Shown here: positions 1-7,407 of the stretch, one piece after another
Layout: each line of letters opens with the position of its first letter
Position numbering within the stretch: position 1 is the stretch's first letter
Assembly (NCBI GenBank): GCA_002412795.1
Contig: DHVS01000038.1
Span: 135,078 to 199,077, forward strand
Direction: 5' to 3'
Length of the DNA: 64,000 nucleotides
Source of the DNA: a bacterium UBP2_UBA5202
GTDB taxonomy: Bacteria; Edwardsbacteria; AC1; EtOH8
Made by a program: the position numbers and the translations under genes
The notes under the pieces: model-generated
Told to the model about the DNA's origin: nothing
Database searches by the model: none
The model's input: only the letters and a program-made list of their open reading frames with translations

Positions 1-885
1 TTTACCACCATCGGCCGGAAGATCATGCTATTGAATGCCCGGCAGATTCAACGGGGGGCGGGCAAGGAACGGATCATCTTACTGGCCATCGAGGATATCA
101 CCGAGCGCCGGGAAATTGAAACCGGCCTGGAAAAAGCCCATGAAGAATTATATGAACTGGCCACGGAGTTAAAACGGGTGGCCCGGGCAAAATCAGAGTT
201 TCTGGCCAATATGTCGCATGAGCTCCGGACCCCGCTTAACTCCATCAACGGCTTCTCCGAGGTGTTATACGACGAAACTTTCGGAACGCTTAACGAGAAA
301 CAGAAAAAATACGTCAATAATGTCTTGACCAGCGGAAAACACCTGCTGCTGCTGATAAACCAGATACTGGACATGGCAAAAGTTGAATCCGGGAAAATGA
401 AATTGGCGTTATCCAGCCTGCCCATGAAAAGCCTTTTAAGCGAGATCTCCCTGCTGGTGGCGGACATGGTCAGCAAAAACAAGCTCCAGATGCAGCTGGA
501 AATAGCCGAAGACCTGCCGGACATAGAAGCGGATGATCTCAAGGTAAAGGAGATAATCTACAACCTGCTTTCCAACGCCGTCAAGTTCACTCCCGAGGGC
601 GGCAAAATAGGGATGCGGGCCAGGAAAACCGGATCCGAGATAGAAGTGGTGGTCTGGGATACGGGAGTGGGCATCGCAGATGAAAACATGGGGAAAATAT
701 TTGAGGGGTTCTTCCGGGTGGATACCCCGTTTTCCCGGGTAACCGAGGGGACCGGACTGGGCCTGCCGCTTTCCAAAAAACTGGTGGAGCTGCATAAGGG
801 TAAATTTACGGTGGAATCTGCCGGTTTGAATAAAGGCACTTCGGTCCGGTTTACCCTGCCAATTTTATCCAAGAGGGAGGTGTAA
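1..885 (+). CDS. PAS/HisKA/HATPase sensor histidine kinase, 5' end outside window
   Basis: The reading frame is open from the first base, so this is the C-terminal part of a longer kinase. The first residues look like the end of a PAS domain (GRKIMLLNARQI, then EDITERRE), followed by a short coiled linker. The H-box FLANMSHELRTPLNS has its phosphoacceptor His codon at 217-219. The HATPase_c part shows the N-box (NLLSNAVKFTPEGG), G1 (DTGVGI) and G2 (GTGLGLPLSK), so it should autophosphorylate. No transmembrane segment lies in the visible part. It is followed one base later by a double receiver, its likely partner. The kinase core is nearly the same at DNA level as that of the kinase at 2881-4113, which indicates tandem duplication. 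The natural input is unknown because the N-terminus is missing. Confidence 0.93.
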   Translation, partial: FTTIGRKIMLLNARQIQRGAGKERIILLAIEDITERREIETGLEKAHEELYELATELKRVARAKSEFLANMSHELRTPLNSINGFSEVLYDETFGTLNEKQKKYVNNVLTSGKHLLLLINQILDMAKVESGKMKLALSSLPMKSLLSEISLLVADMVSKNKLQMQLEIAEDLPDIEADDLKVKEIIYNLLSNAVKFTPEGGKIGMRARKTGSEIEVVVWDTGVGIADENMGKIFEGFFRVDTPFSRVTEGTGLGLPLSKKLVELHKGKFTVESAGLNKGTSVRFTLPILSKREV

Positions 886-886
886 G

Positions 887-1609
887 GTGCTGAAGAAAGT
901 ATTGGTGGTCGACGACAACGGGAATAACCTGCTGCTGGAGAGGGATCTTTTAGCGGTGGCCGGCTTTGAAGTGTTTGAAGCGGACAATGCCGCCAGCGGT
1001 ATTGCTTTAACCAGAAAAGAAAAACCGGATGTCATAATCATGGACGTACGGCTTCCGGATATGCGCGGCACGGAAGCGGCCAAGATATTGCGCCGGGACA
1101 AGGAGACTTGCGGCATTCCCATTGTTTTTGTGACCGCTTCGGTAATGGCCGAAGGGATGGAAGAGATCAGAAACATTCCCAACAGCGGATTCATAGGCAA
1201 GCCGATAAATACCCGTACTTTTGTACGGGAAGTCAGCCAGTTTATGCGGAAAAAAGCCCTGGTGATTGAAGACAATGACAGCAATCTGGTGCTGGAAAAA
1301 GACCTTTTGGAATTCGCCGGTTTTGAAGTATTTGAGGCCAGCAATGCCTCCAGCGGAATCCTGCTGGCCCGAAAGGAAAAACCGGATGTCATAATCATGG
1401 ATTTGAGGCTTCCGGGCATGCGCGGTTCCGAGGCGGCCACGATACTGCGGCGGGACAAAGAAACCGGCGACATTCCCATCGTCTTTGTGGCTGCTACGGC
1501 AATAAAAGAAGGCACGGAGGAGATAAGGAGCATAACCAAGAGCGGGTTCATAGGCAAGCCGATAAACACCCGCACTTTTGCCAGGGAGGTCCGGCAGTTT
1601 CTGGATTGA
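887..1609 (+). CDS. Double receiver-domain response regulator without output domain
   Basis: Two CheY-like receivers in tandem (about residues 1-120 and 122-240) with no DNA-binding or enzymatic output. Each has the acidic pair (VDD, IED), the phosphoacceptor Asp in PDVIIMD and the conserved Lys in GKPINTRTF. The first has the usual Thr (FVTAS); the second has Ala there (FVAAT). The halves are close to each other and to the receiver at 4115-4480 at DNA level, so an intragenic duplication is likely. Start is GTG, with GGGAGGTG overlapping the stop of the upstream kinase, so translation is probably coupled. A role as phosphate relay or sink between kinases is inferred. Confidence 0.92.
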   Translation: MLKKVLVVDDNGNNLLLERDLLAVAGFEVFEADNAASGIALTRKEKPDVIIMDVRLPDMRGTEAAKILRRDKETCGIPIVFVTASVMAEGMEEIRNIPNSGFIGKPINTRTFVREVSQFMRKKALVIEDNDSNLVLEKDLLEFAGFEVFEASNASSGILLARKEKPDVIIMDLRLPGMRGSEAATILRRDKETGDIPIVFVAATAIKEGTEEIRSITKSGFIGKPINTRTFAREVRQFLD

Positions 1610-1649
1610 GAGGCCGGGACAGAAATAAACAACTTATAAAGTTAGAAAA

Positions 1650-2807
1650 ATGAGACAGTTGATGACAGATAAACCGGTGATCCTGGTGGTTGACGACCAG
1701 CCCCTGAACGGTGAACTTCTGGAGGCCCAGCTTATTCCCCAGGGTTATGAGGTCATCCAGGCGGCCAGCGGGCAAGAAGCGTTAGAGATACTGACCGGAA
1801 GGCAGGTAGATCTGATACTGCTGGATGTAATGATGCCCAGCATGAATGGATTTGATGTCTGCAGGATTGTGAAAAGAAAAACAGGGTATCTGCCGGTCAT
1901 CATGATCACCGCACTAGGCAGCAGGGATTCGCGCCTCAAGGGCATTGAAAGCGGCGCCGACGACTTTTTATCGAAGCCATTTGACTCTACCGAACTGAAA
2001 TTGAAGGTTAAAAATCTCCTTAAGATGAAATCACTTTACGATAAGGTCGAAAACAGCTACCAGGAGATAAAAGCGCTGGACGATATGAAAGACAGCCTTA
2101 CATCGTTCATCGTCCATGATCTGCGAAGCCCACTTACCGGCATTATGGGTTATTTGGGCTTGCTGACAATGTCAAAGAAACTGGAAAAACAAGATCTGGC
2201 ATATGTAGAAAGGGCAACAAAAAGCGTCAAAGTCATGACGGACATGATATCCAATCTGCTGGATATGGCCAAAATGGAAAACAACGAAGTGGCGATCAAT
2301 GGGGAAGAGTGCAAAATAGAGGAGATCCTTGCTTCTGCCATCAAAGCAATGGCGCCCATGATCAGCGAAAAAAACATTCATTTAGCTGACAAAACCAGTG
2401 AAACAATTGCCTGGGTCAAAGTTCAACGGGATCTGATCGAACGCATTGCCCAAAATCTGCTTTCAAATGCAATACACTATACGCCGGAAAGGGGAAATAT
2501 ACAGATCGAAAGCGAACTGGCTGAAAAAACGAAGACCGTCTTGATTTCTGTCTCGGACAGCGGTTATGGCATCCCGGATGAGCACAAACAAAAGATTTTT
2601 GACAAGTTTGCCACGGTCGAAACAAAAGAAAAACGAATTCGCGGTTCTACCGGGCTGGGACTGACCTTCTGCAAACTGGCAGTGGAACTTCATGGCGGGA
2701 AAATATGGGTGGAAGACCGGCCCGGCGGCGGCAGCGTTTTCCGGTTCACCCTTCCGCTTTCCGGTGTAAAGATTGGGGTTGATAAAGCAGCAGCTACAAA
2801 CAGTTAA
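1650..2807 (+). CDS. REC-HisKA-HATPase hybrid: response regulator with histidine kinase output
   Basis: An N-terminal receiver (VVDDQ, acceptor Asp in LILLDVMMP, Lys in FLSKPFD) is followed by a helical linker, an H-box FIVHDLRSPLTGIMGYL (His at about residue 156) and an HATPase_c domain (NLLSNAIHYTPERG, DSGYGIP, GSTGLGL). A receiver placed before a kinase core suggests that phosphorylation by another kinase gates its own activity. The start may instead be the ATG at 1662, because MTDKPVILVVDDQ then aligns with the start of the REC-HD-GYP gene at 4523. It is cytoplasmic with no membrane segment. It lies between the two copies of the duplicated kinase module. Confidence 0.92.
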   Translation: MRQLMTDKPVILVVDDQPLNGELLEAQLIPQGYEVIQAASGQEALEILTGRQVDLILLDVMMPSMNGFDVCRIVKRKTGYLPVIMITALGSRDSRLKGIESGADDFLSKPFDSTELKLKVKNLLKMKSLYDKVENSYQEIKALDDMKDSLTSFIVHDLRSPLTGIMGYLGLLTMSKKLEKQDLAYVERATKSVKVMTDMISNLLDMAKMENNEVAINGEECKIEEILASAIKAMAPMISEKNIHLADKTSETIAWVKVQRDLIERIAQNLLSNAIHYTPERGNIQIESELAEKTKTVLISVSDSGYGIPDEHKQKIFDKFATVETKEKRIRGSTGLGLTFCKLAVELHGGKIWVEDRPGGGSVFRFTLPLSGVKIGVDKAAATNS

Positions 2808-2880
2808 AATTGCAAAATCAATCCATCGGATTATTTGCCCAGACCCATGGGCCAGTGTTGTATGAAAGGGTTAATTCTCT

Positions 2881-4113
2881 GTGAAAAAAAACAATAAAAT
2901 ATCCGCTTTGCCGGACGGAGAGGATGGCAGCAACCAACTGCAGCAAGCCACTCTGGCCCAGCAGATCAGCGAGGAAAAGCTGGCCGTCGCTCTCAACTCC
3001 ATCGGTGAGGCAGTGATGATCACCGATGCCTGGGGCCGGGTAACACTCCTCAATCCCCCAGCCGAACAACTGACCGGCTGGTTCCTGGCGGAAGCCATGG
3101 GCAGACCGGCGGATGAAATATTTCACATTGTAAACCGGGATTCCTGCCAGCCATTACCAAGTCCAGTAAAAGGAACTTTGGCGCTGGGCCTGACACAGGG
3201 ACTGATCAGCCATACTAACCTGGTTGCACGTTCCGGCGGCGAGTGTGCGATAGCCGGAAGCTGCGTCCCGGTCCGCTGCAGCGATGGCCAGCTGGCCGGC
3301 GTGGTGCTGGCGTTTCGCGATATCAATGGGAGCGGGGAAACAGAAGCCGGCCTGAAAGAAGCCCTGGCAGAGCTGAATGGACTGAGGGCCGAATTAAAAC
3401 GGTTGAACCAGGTAAAGTCCGAGTTTCTGGCCAACATGTCGCATGAGCTTCGGACCCCGCTTAATTCCATTACCGGGTTTTCCATGGTACTGTCGGACGA
3501 GACCTTCGGGCCGCTTAACGAAAAGCAGAAAAAATACGTCAATAATGTCTTAATCAGTGGAAAGCATTTATTGCTGCTGATAAACCAGATACTGGACATG
3601 GCCAAAGTCGAATCCGGAAAGATGAGACTGACCACCTCCGCTTTATCAACAAAAAACCTGCTGCAGGAGACAATCCCGCTGGTGGCCGACATGGTCGGCA
3701 AAAAGAAAATTCAAATGTCGCTGGAAATAGCCGAAGACCTGCCTGATATCGAGGCGGACGAGCTCAAGGTAAAAGAGATAATCCACAACCTGCTTTCAAA
3801 CGCGGTAAAATTCACTCCGGAGGGCGGCAAGATCGGCCTGAGGGCCGGGAAAACCGCCTCCGGGATAGAAATAGAAATTTGGGATACGGGGGTGGGAATT
3901 GCATCCGAAAACATGAAGAAAATATTCCAGGGATTTTTCCGGGTCGATACCCCGTACTCCCGGCTGACCGAGGGAACCGGGCTGGGTTTGCCCCTCTCTA
4001 AAAAATTGGTGGAACTGCATGGCGGAAAGATTACGGTGGAATCGGGCGGGCTGAACATAGGCACCTCGGTCCGGTTTACCCTGCCCCTGATTGCCAAAAA
4101 GACGGAGGATTGA
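2881..4113 (+). CDS. PAS-containing sensor histidine kinase
   Basis: A PAS domain (about residues 32-155; LNSIGEAVMITDAWGRV, ending VVLAFRDI) precedes a coiled linker, the H-box FLANMSHELRTPLNS (His188) and HATPase_c with NLLSNAVKFTPEGG, DTGVGI and GTGLGLPLSK. It looks soluble. Start is GTG with a modest upstream AAAGGG. The kinase core is nearly identical in protein and DNA to the partial kinase at the start of the window, while the PAS regions differ, so the copies probably share partners but sense different signals. The single receiver at 4115 starts one base after its stop. Confidence 0.93.
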   Translation: MKKNNKISALPDGEDGSNQLQQATLAQQISEEKLAVALNSIGEAVMITDAWGRVTLLNPPAEQLTGWFLAEAMGRPADEIFHIVNRDSCQPLPSPVKGTLALGLTQGLISHTNLVARSGGECAIAGSCVPVRCSDGQLAGVVLAFRDINGSGETEAGLKEALAELNGLRAELKRLNQVKSEFLANMSHELRTPLNSITGFSMVLSDETFGPLNEKQKKYVNNVLISGKHLLLLINQILDMAKVESGKMRLTTSALSTKNLLQETIPLVADMVGKKKIQMSLEIAEDLPDIEADELKVKEIIHNLLSNAVKFTPEGGKIGLRAGKTASGIEIEIWDTGVGIASENMKKIFQGFFRVDTPYSRLTEGTGLGLPLSKKLVELHGGKITVESGGLNIGTSVRFTLPLIAKKTED

Positions 4114-4114
4114 G

Positions 4115-4480
4115 ATGAGAAAAAAGGCATTGGTCATCGATGACAACGCTAATAATCTGATGCTGGAAAAAGACCTGTTGGAGGCCGCCGGCTTCGAAGT
4201 GTTTGAAGCCGAGAATGCTGCCGCAGGTATTGCCCTGGCCCGGTCGGAAAAACCGGATGTCATAATCATGGATGTTCGGCTGCCGGACATGCGCGGGTCC
4301 GAAGCCGCCAGGGTGTTACGCCTTGACAAAGAGACCTGCGGCATTCCCATAGTATTCGTCACCGCTTCGGTCATGGCCGAAGGCAAGGAAGAGATAAAAG
4401 GCATAACCAATTCCGGCTTTATAGGCAAGCCGATAAACACCCGCACCTTTGCCGAAGAGGTCGGGCAGTTCCTCAGGTGA
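4115..4480 (+). CDS. Single-domain receiver (CheY-like)
   Basis: A 121-residue stand-alone receiver: acidic pair in LVIDDN, acceptor Asp in PDVIIMDVRLPDMRG, Thr in FVTAS and Lys in GKPINTRTF, so all phosphorylation residues are present. The ATG at 4115 follows GGAGG at 4104-4108, and the preceding stop codon sits between them; an in-frame TTG at 4091 is possible but has no ribosome site. It is nearly the same as either half of the double receiver at 887-1609. It probably shuttles phosphate from the kinase at 2881-4113 to other proteins of the island (inference). Confidence 0.92.
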   Translation: MRKKALVIDDNANNLMLEKDLLEAAGFEVFEAENAAAGIALARSEKPDVIIMDVRLPDMRGSEAARVLRLDKETCGIPIVFVTASVMAEGKEEIKGITNSGFIGKPINTRTFAEEVGQFLR

Positions 4481-4522
4481 ACATTCGCTTAATTGAAAAA
4501 TCAGAAGTGAAAGATACAGAAG

Positions 4523-5605
4523 ATGCCCGATAAACAGGTGATATTGCTGGTTGATGACCAGCCCCAAAACCTGGAACTGCTGGAGGCTTACCTGGGCCCG
4601 CAGGGTTACCAGATCATCAAGGCGGCCGGAGGCGAAGAAGCGCTAAGGCAGCTTTCCGGCCATCAGATCGACCTGGTCCTGCTGGACGTGATGATGCCCG
4701 GGATGGATGGGTTTGAGGTCACCCGCCGCATCCGGCAGGATGAAAACCACCGGCTGCTGCCCATAGTTCTGGTGACCGCACTGAGGGAGACGGAAGACCG
4801 GATAAAGGGAATCGAGGCCGGCTGCGATGACTTTCTTTCAAAGCCCTTTGACAAGATGGAACTTTTGGCCCGGGTCCGGTCGCTGTTAAAGGTCAAGGCC
4901 TACAACAGTCTGATGAGCGATTACCGTAAAGAACTGGAAGCCGAGGTGGCCGAGAGAACAGAGGAATTAAAGCAGGCCATGGGAAAGATAAAAGCCGCTT
5001 CATTAGAAACGATATACCGTCTGTCCATGGCGGCGGAATACAAGGACAAGGAGACCGGTGCTCACATCAAGCGGGTAAGCCTTTATTCCACGGCCATTGC
5101 CCGCCGGATGGGGCTGGACCAGGAAACCATTGAAACCATCCTTTACGCCGCACCCATGCACGATGTCGGCAAGATAGGCATGCCCGACCGGATCCTGATG
5201 AAACCATCCAAGCTTAACCCCGAAGAATGGGACATCATGAAGCAGCATACGGTCATCGGGGCCAAGATCCTCAAGGGATCTGACGCCGAATTCATCAGGA
5301 TGGGGGAGATGATCGCACTCGATCATCATGAGAAGTGGGACGGAAGCGGCTACCCAAACGGTTTAAACGGTTTGGAGATCCCGGTCGCCAGCCGCATCGT
5401 GTCGGTGGCAGATGTATTCGATGCGCTGACCTCCAACCGGCCATATAAGGAAACGCTTTCGGTGGAGACAGCCATGGACATCGTCAGGGAAGGGAAGGGA
5501 AGCTACTTTGATCCGGAGGTGACGGACGCTTTCTTTGCCGTCCAGAACGAGATACTGGCCATCAAGGAACACTTTGGCGACGATGTCACGACGGAAGAAA
5601 ATTAA
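4523..5605 (+). CDS. REC-HD-GYP response regulator, c-di-GMP phosphodiesterase
   Basis: An RpfG-like protein of 360 residues: receiver (VDDQPQN, acceptor Asp in LVLLDVMMPGMDG, Lys in FLSKPFD), a coiled coil (about 130-155), then an intact HD-GYP domain with HDVGKIGMPD (His213-Asp214), DHHEKWDGSGYPNG (GYP at 276-278) and VADVFDALTSNRPYK. Family knowledge: HD-GYP enzymes hydrolyse c-di-GMP to pGpG or GMP, gated by receiver phosphorylation. It is the only clear enzymatic output in this signalling island, so the upstream kinases and receivers probably feed into c-di-GMP turnover. The last gene of the run; a structured region and weak terminator follow. Confidence 0.95.
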   Translation: MPDKQVILLVDDQPQNLELLEAYLGPQGYQIIKAAGGEEALRQLSGHQIDLVLLDVMMPGMDGFEVTRRIRQDENHRLLPIVLVTALRETEDRIKGIEAGCDDFLSKPFDKMELLARVRSLLKVKAYNSLMSDYRKELEAEVAERTEELKQAMGKIKAASLETIYRLSMAAEYKDKETGAHIKRVSLYSTAIARRMGLDQETIETILYAAPMHDVGKIGMPDRILMKPSKLNPEEWDIMKQHTVIGAKILKGSDAEFIRMGEMIALDHHEKWDGSGYPNGLNGLEIPVASRIVSVADVFDALTSNRPYKETLSVETAMDIVREGKGSYFDPEVTDAFFAVQNEILAIKEHFGDDVTTEEN

Positions 5606-5607
5606 GG

Positions 5608-5691
5608 TTGATCCGACGAGCCCACTGCCGGCCAGTCCCGGCTCTGTCGCAGGTTTCAGATGGAGGCTTTTCCCGCCGGTTACGGATCAAT
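5608..5691 (+). other. Possible structured RNA element after the HD-GYP gene
   Basis: An 8-bp perfect outer stem (TTGATCCG 5608-5615 with CGGATCAA 5684-5691) encloses a second hairpin (GAGCC...GGCTC with inner ACTG...CAGT, about 5618-5645). It starts three bases after a stop codon. I do not recognise it as a known riboswitch; it could be a 3' processing or stability element. Confidence 0.35.
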
Positions 5692-5718
5692 TGCCAATCT
5701 ACGGCCTACAGAATAGAG

Positions 5719-5752
5719 ACGCTTCATTTTAAATATGGATGGGGCGTTTTTG
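5719..5752 (+). terminator. Weak rho-independent terminator of the signalling operon
   Basis: An imperfect hairpin (ACGC ... GCGT, with ATGGATGGGG opposite TTCAT) is followed by TTTTTGCTTTTT. It is the first terminator-like signal after the HD-GYP gene. Confidence 0.4.
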
Positions 5753-5848
5753 CTTTTTATCCGGCATTTCATAAAGCATAATGAAATCTCAAAGGGGTCG
5801 GTTAACAAATAGACAGTAATCCCGGGCTTGAACAAGGTAAAAATTATT

Positions 5849-5959
5849 ATGGTCAAATCCCGCCGTATTGAAGAAAGAATTTTCAAACTGGCCCTAAATA
5901 AGGCGGTTTTAAGCCCGGAGGTAATAAAAAAGCCCCATTCGGGCTGTCACCCGAAATAG
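5849..5959 (+). pseudogene. Possible 36-codon remnant ORF running into the tRNA terminator
   Basis: An ATG preceded by AAGGTAAAAATT opens a short frame beginning MVKSRRIEERIFKLALN, reminiscent of the start of a helix-turn-helix protein, but it runs into the inverted tRNA-Asn terminator and stops. It may be a gene stump or chance. Nothing else recognisable lies between 5752 and the tRNA terminator. Confidence 0.2.
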
Positions 5960-5963
5960 GGCT
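5923..5963 (-). terminator. Rho-independent terminator of tRNA-Asn
   Basis: Read on the minus strand: stem AGCCCTATTTCGGG / CCCGAATGGGGCT followed by TTTTTTAT. It lies about 70 nt downstream of the tRNA 3' end. Confidence 0.75.
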
Positions 5964-6030
5964 GTCTTCAGTATTCGAAACCGGAATGCCCGTCTCTCTT
6001 CAAAAAGACGAACGCTTACGGACACCAATC

Positions 6031-6105
6031 TGGCTCCAGCGGTAGGGCTCGAACCTACAACAACCCGGTTAACAGCCGGGAGCTCTACCATTGAGCTACG
6101 CTGGA
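6031..6105 (-). tRNA. tRNA-Asn (anticodon GTT)
   Basis: A complete cloverleaf on the minus strand, 75 nt including an encoded CCA: acceptor TCCAGCG/CGCTGGA, D-arm GCTC/GAGC, anticodon stem CCCGG/CCGGG with loop CTGTTAA (GTT anticodon), T-arm GTAGG/CCTAC with TTCGAGC loop, discriminator G. An apparent 60-codon ORF across it is only the tRNA read as protein. Confidence 0.97.
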
Positions 6106-6117
6106 GTGTAAGTGCTA

Positions 6118-6146
6118 ATTATATTTTATTTTTACCCAACTGTCAA
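6118..6146 (-). promoter_or_regulatory. Consensus sigma-70 promoter of tRNA-Asn
   Basis: On the minus strand, TTGACA (6141-6146), 17 nt, TATAAT (6118-6123). Predicted transcription start is about 5 nt before the tRNA 5' end. Confidence 0.85.
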
Positions 6147-6167
6147 GCCGTATTTCAAGGATGACGG

Positions 6168-6204
6168 ACAAAACCCCGGAGCTTAGCCAGCGCCGGGGTT
6201 TTGT
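6168..6204 (-). terminator. Terminator of the YvlB-like cluster
   Basis: A 12-bp stem ACAAAACCCCGG / CCGGGGTTTTGT with a 13-nt loop. On the minus strand the stem ends in TTTTGT, 41 nt after the last gene of the cluster. Confidence 0.75.
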
Positions 6205-6244
6205 TATAATCGCAGAGCATCAACCAGGCAGATGCGGCTCTGTC

Positions 6245-6649
6245 TTATTCCACGTAAACCTCGACCCGGTCCCCGGACTCGTCATCCTCCACGTCCACCA
6301 TCTTGTACTGCCCGTTGACCGCGAACTGGTCGAACAGTTTTTCTATGTCCTCAAAACTTTCGGCATCCAGCTTTATCCCCTTGGATTCCATCTGGGCCTT
6401 GGCCTCATCTGGCATCATCATGGAGAATTTGCCGCCCAGGCTGCCGGCGATCTTCAGCAGGGTCAGGGGGACGGTGACCCGGACCTTGGCCTTGTCGCTG
6501 TTCTTTTCAAAGACCCGGACCTTAAGCCAGCGGGCCTTGCCGTTGGTTCCTCCGGGGGTGTCCATGGCGGCCATCAGTTTGGCGGCCTCTCCGGCCGTTA
6601 TCTTCTTGTCTTCCACCATTTTCAATATGCGCAGTCTGTCTTCAGACAT
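6245..6649 (-). CDS. YvlB/SHOCT-like N-terminal motif protein
   Basis: A 134-residue soluble protein. The first ~30 residues carry the motif ILKMVEDKKITAGEAAKLM, the helical YvlB-type (SHOCT-like) module also present in the neighbours at 6716, 7408 and 8727. The rest (WLKVRVFEKNSDKAKVRVTVPL, then an acidic C-terminus DVEDDESGDRVEVYVE) matches proteins usually annotated as hypothetical or 'SHOCT-like domain' beside DUF4097 proteins. Start at 6649 chosen because AAAGGAGGAAAGAAC directly precedes it; a longer frame to 6685 has no ribosome site. Last gene of the minus-strand cluster. Function unknown; a role in sensing envelope stress is inferred from context. Confidence 0.8.
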   Translation of the reverse strand: MSEDRLRILKMVEDKKITAGEAAKLMAAMDTPGGTNGKARWLKVRVFEKNSDKAKVRVTVPLTLLKIAGSLGGKFSMMMPDEAKAQMESKGIKLDAESFEDIEKLFDQFAVNGQYKMVDVEDDESGDRVEVYVE

Positions 6650-6715
6650 GTTCTTTCCTCCTTTGGTTGGGGTTTGATCAATCAAACCCTTACTTTTATG
6701 ATCGATAGACCCTTA

Positions 6716-7030
6716 CTACAGATTCTTCAGTCTCTGGGCGGCCTCCTCGGCCGACATCTGTCCGCTTTCCACCGCCTGGAGGATCTGCTCCCGGGACTGC
6801 TTGCCTCCCTCGCTCTCCAGCACCGAGCCGTTGGTCTTGGGCTTGCGCCAGACAAAAGAGTCCACCACCTTCAGAATGCCCCAGGCGATGAGCAATATGG
6901 GCCAGTCCCGGGAGAAGGAGAAGTGGAAGGAATAAAGCCCGTAATTGGAAAGCAGCAGCAGGGTTCCCAAAGCGATCCAGAACAAAGCCCACAGGATCTT
7001 GCGGGGGCGGTTTTGGTAATAAAAGTACAT
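6716..7030 (-). CDS. Small LiaI-like membrane protein with C-terminal SHOCT-like motif
   Basis: 104 residues: basic N-terminus (YQNRPRKILW), two predicted transmembrane helices (about 11-30 and 41-60; ILWALFWIALGTLLLL and WPILLIAWGILKVV), a cytoplasmic linker, and a C-terminal motif EQILQAVESGQMSAEEAAQRL like the YvlB N-terminal module. The membrane part resembles the LiaI/LiaF transmembrane region (DUF5668-like) and is a paralogue of the 59-residue protein at 7202. ATG start is preceded by AAGGAGACCCC. It probably anchors or recruits the soluble cluster members through shared helical motifs (inference). Confidence 0.8.
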   Translation of the reverse strand: MYFYYQNRPRKILWALFWIALGTLLLLSNYGLYSFHFSFSRDWPILLIAWGILKVVDSFVWRKPKTNGSVLESEGGKQSREQILQAVESGQMSAEEAAQRLKNL

Positions 7031-7201
7031 GGGGTCTCCTTGCGAATGATTTTAGTTGGTTGCTTAACGTTTAAGGGATATTTCAACGATAAATTAACGG
7101 AGATACTTTTGACAGGATTTACAGGATTATTTTTTTGGGTATTTAAATCCGAGAAATCATGTTAATCCTGTCTGTTCCCGAAAAGAGGGGACAGTAGTTT
7201 T

Positions 7202-7381
7202 TTAAATTGAATCGATCAGTTTGGACAGCCCGATCACGATGAATATCACCGGCCAGTCCAGCTTCAATGAAACGGCAAAGGGCAGGACCTGATGATTGGC
7301 CAGCAGGCTGACCACGCCTATGGCGATGAAAACCCCGGCCCACAGAATTTTGCGCAGCGTTTTACTGGTTGATTTTTCCAT
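7202..7381 (-). CDS. 59-residue LiaI-like membrane protein
   Basis: A short gene with good ribosome site (AGAGGAAAGACAA before ATG). The protein starts with a basic stretch (STSKTLRKILW), then two hydrophobic helices (about 12-28 and 38-55) separated by a turn containing LDWPVIF. TLRKILWAGVFIAIG and DWPVIFIVIGLSKLIDS align with RPRKILWALFWIALG and DWPILLIAWGILKVVDS of the neighbour at 6716, but the C-terminal SHOCT-like motif is missing. It is a duplicated membrane module of the same cluster, between the DUF4097 gene and that neighbour. Function unknown. Confidence 0.75.
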   Translation of the reverse strand: MEKSTSKTLRKILWAGVFIAIGVVSLLANHQVLPFAVSLKLDWPVIFIVIGLSKLIDSI

Positions 7382-7407
7382 TTGTCTTTCCTCTCTATGT
7401 TTAACTG

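Noticed and set aside
5608..5691. Cobalamin or other known riboswitch on either strand
   Set aside because: Conserved B12-box and core words are missing and no gene follows on the right side.
5909..6091. 60-codon minus-strand frame
   Set aside because: Translation of tRNA-Asn and its terminator, not a protein gene.
6161..7165. 334-codon plus-strand frame across the YvlB-like cluster
   Set aside because: Opposite two short genes with good starts; begins in their terminator hairpin.
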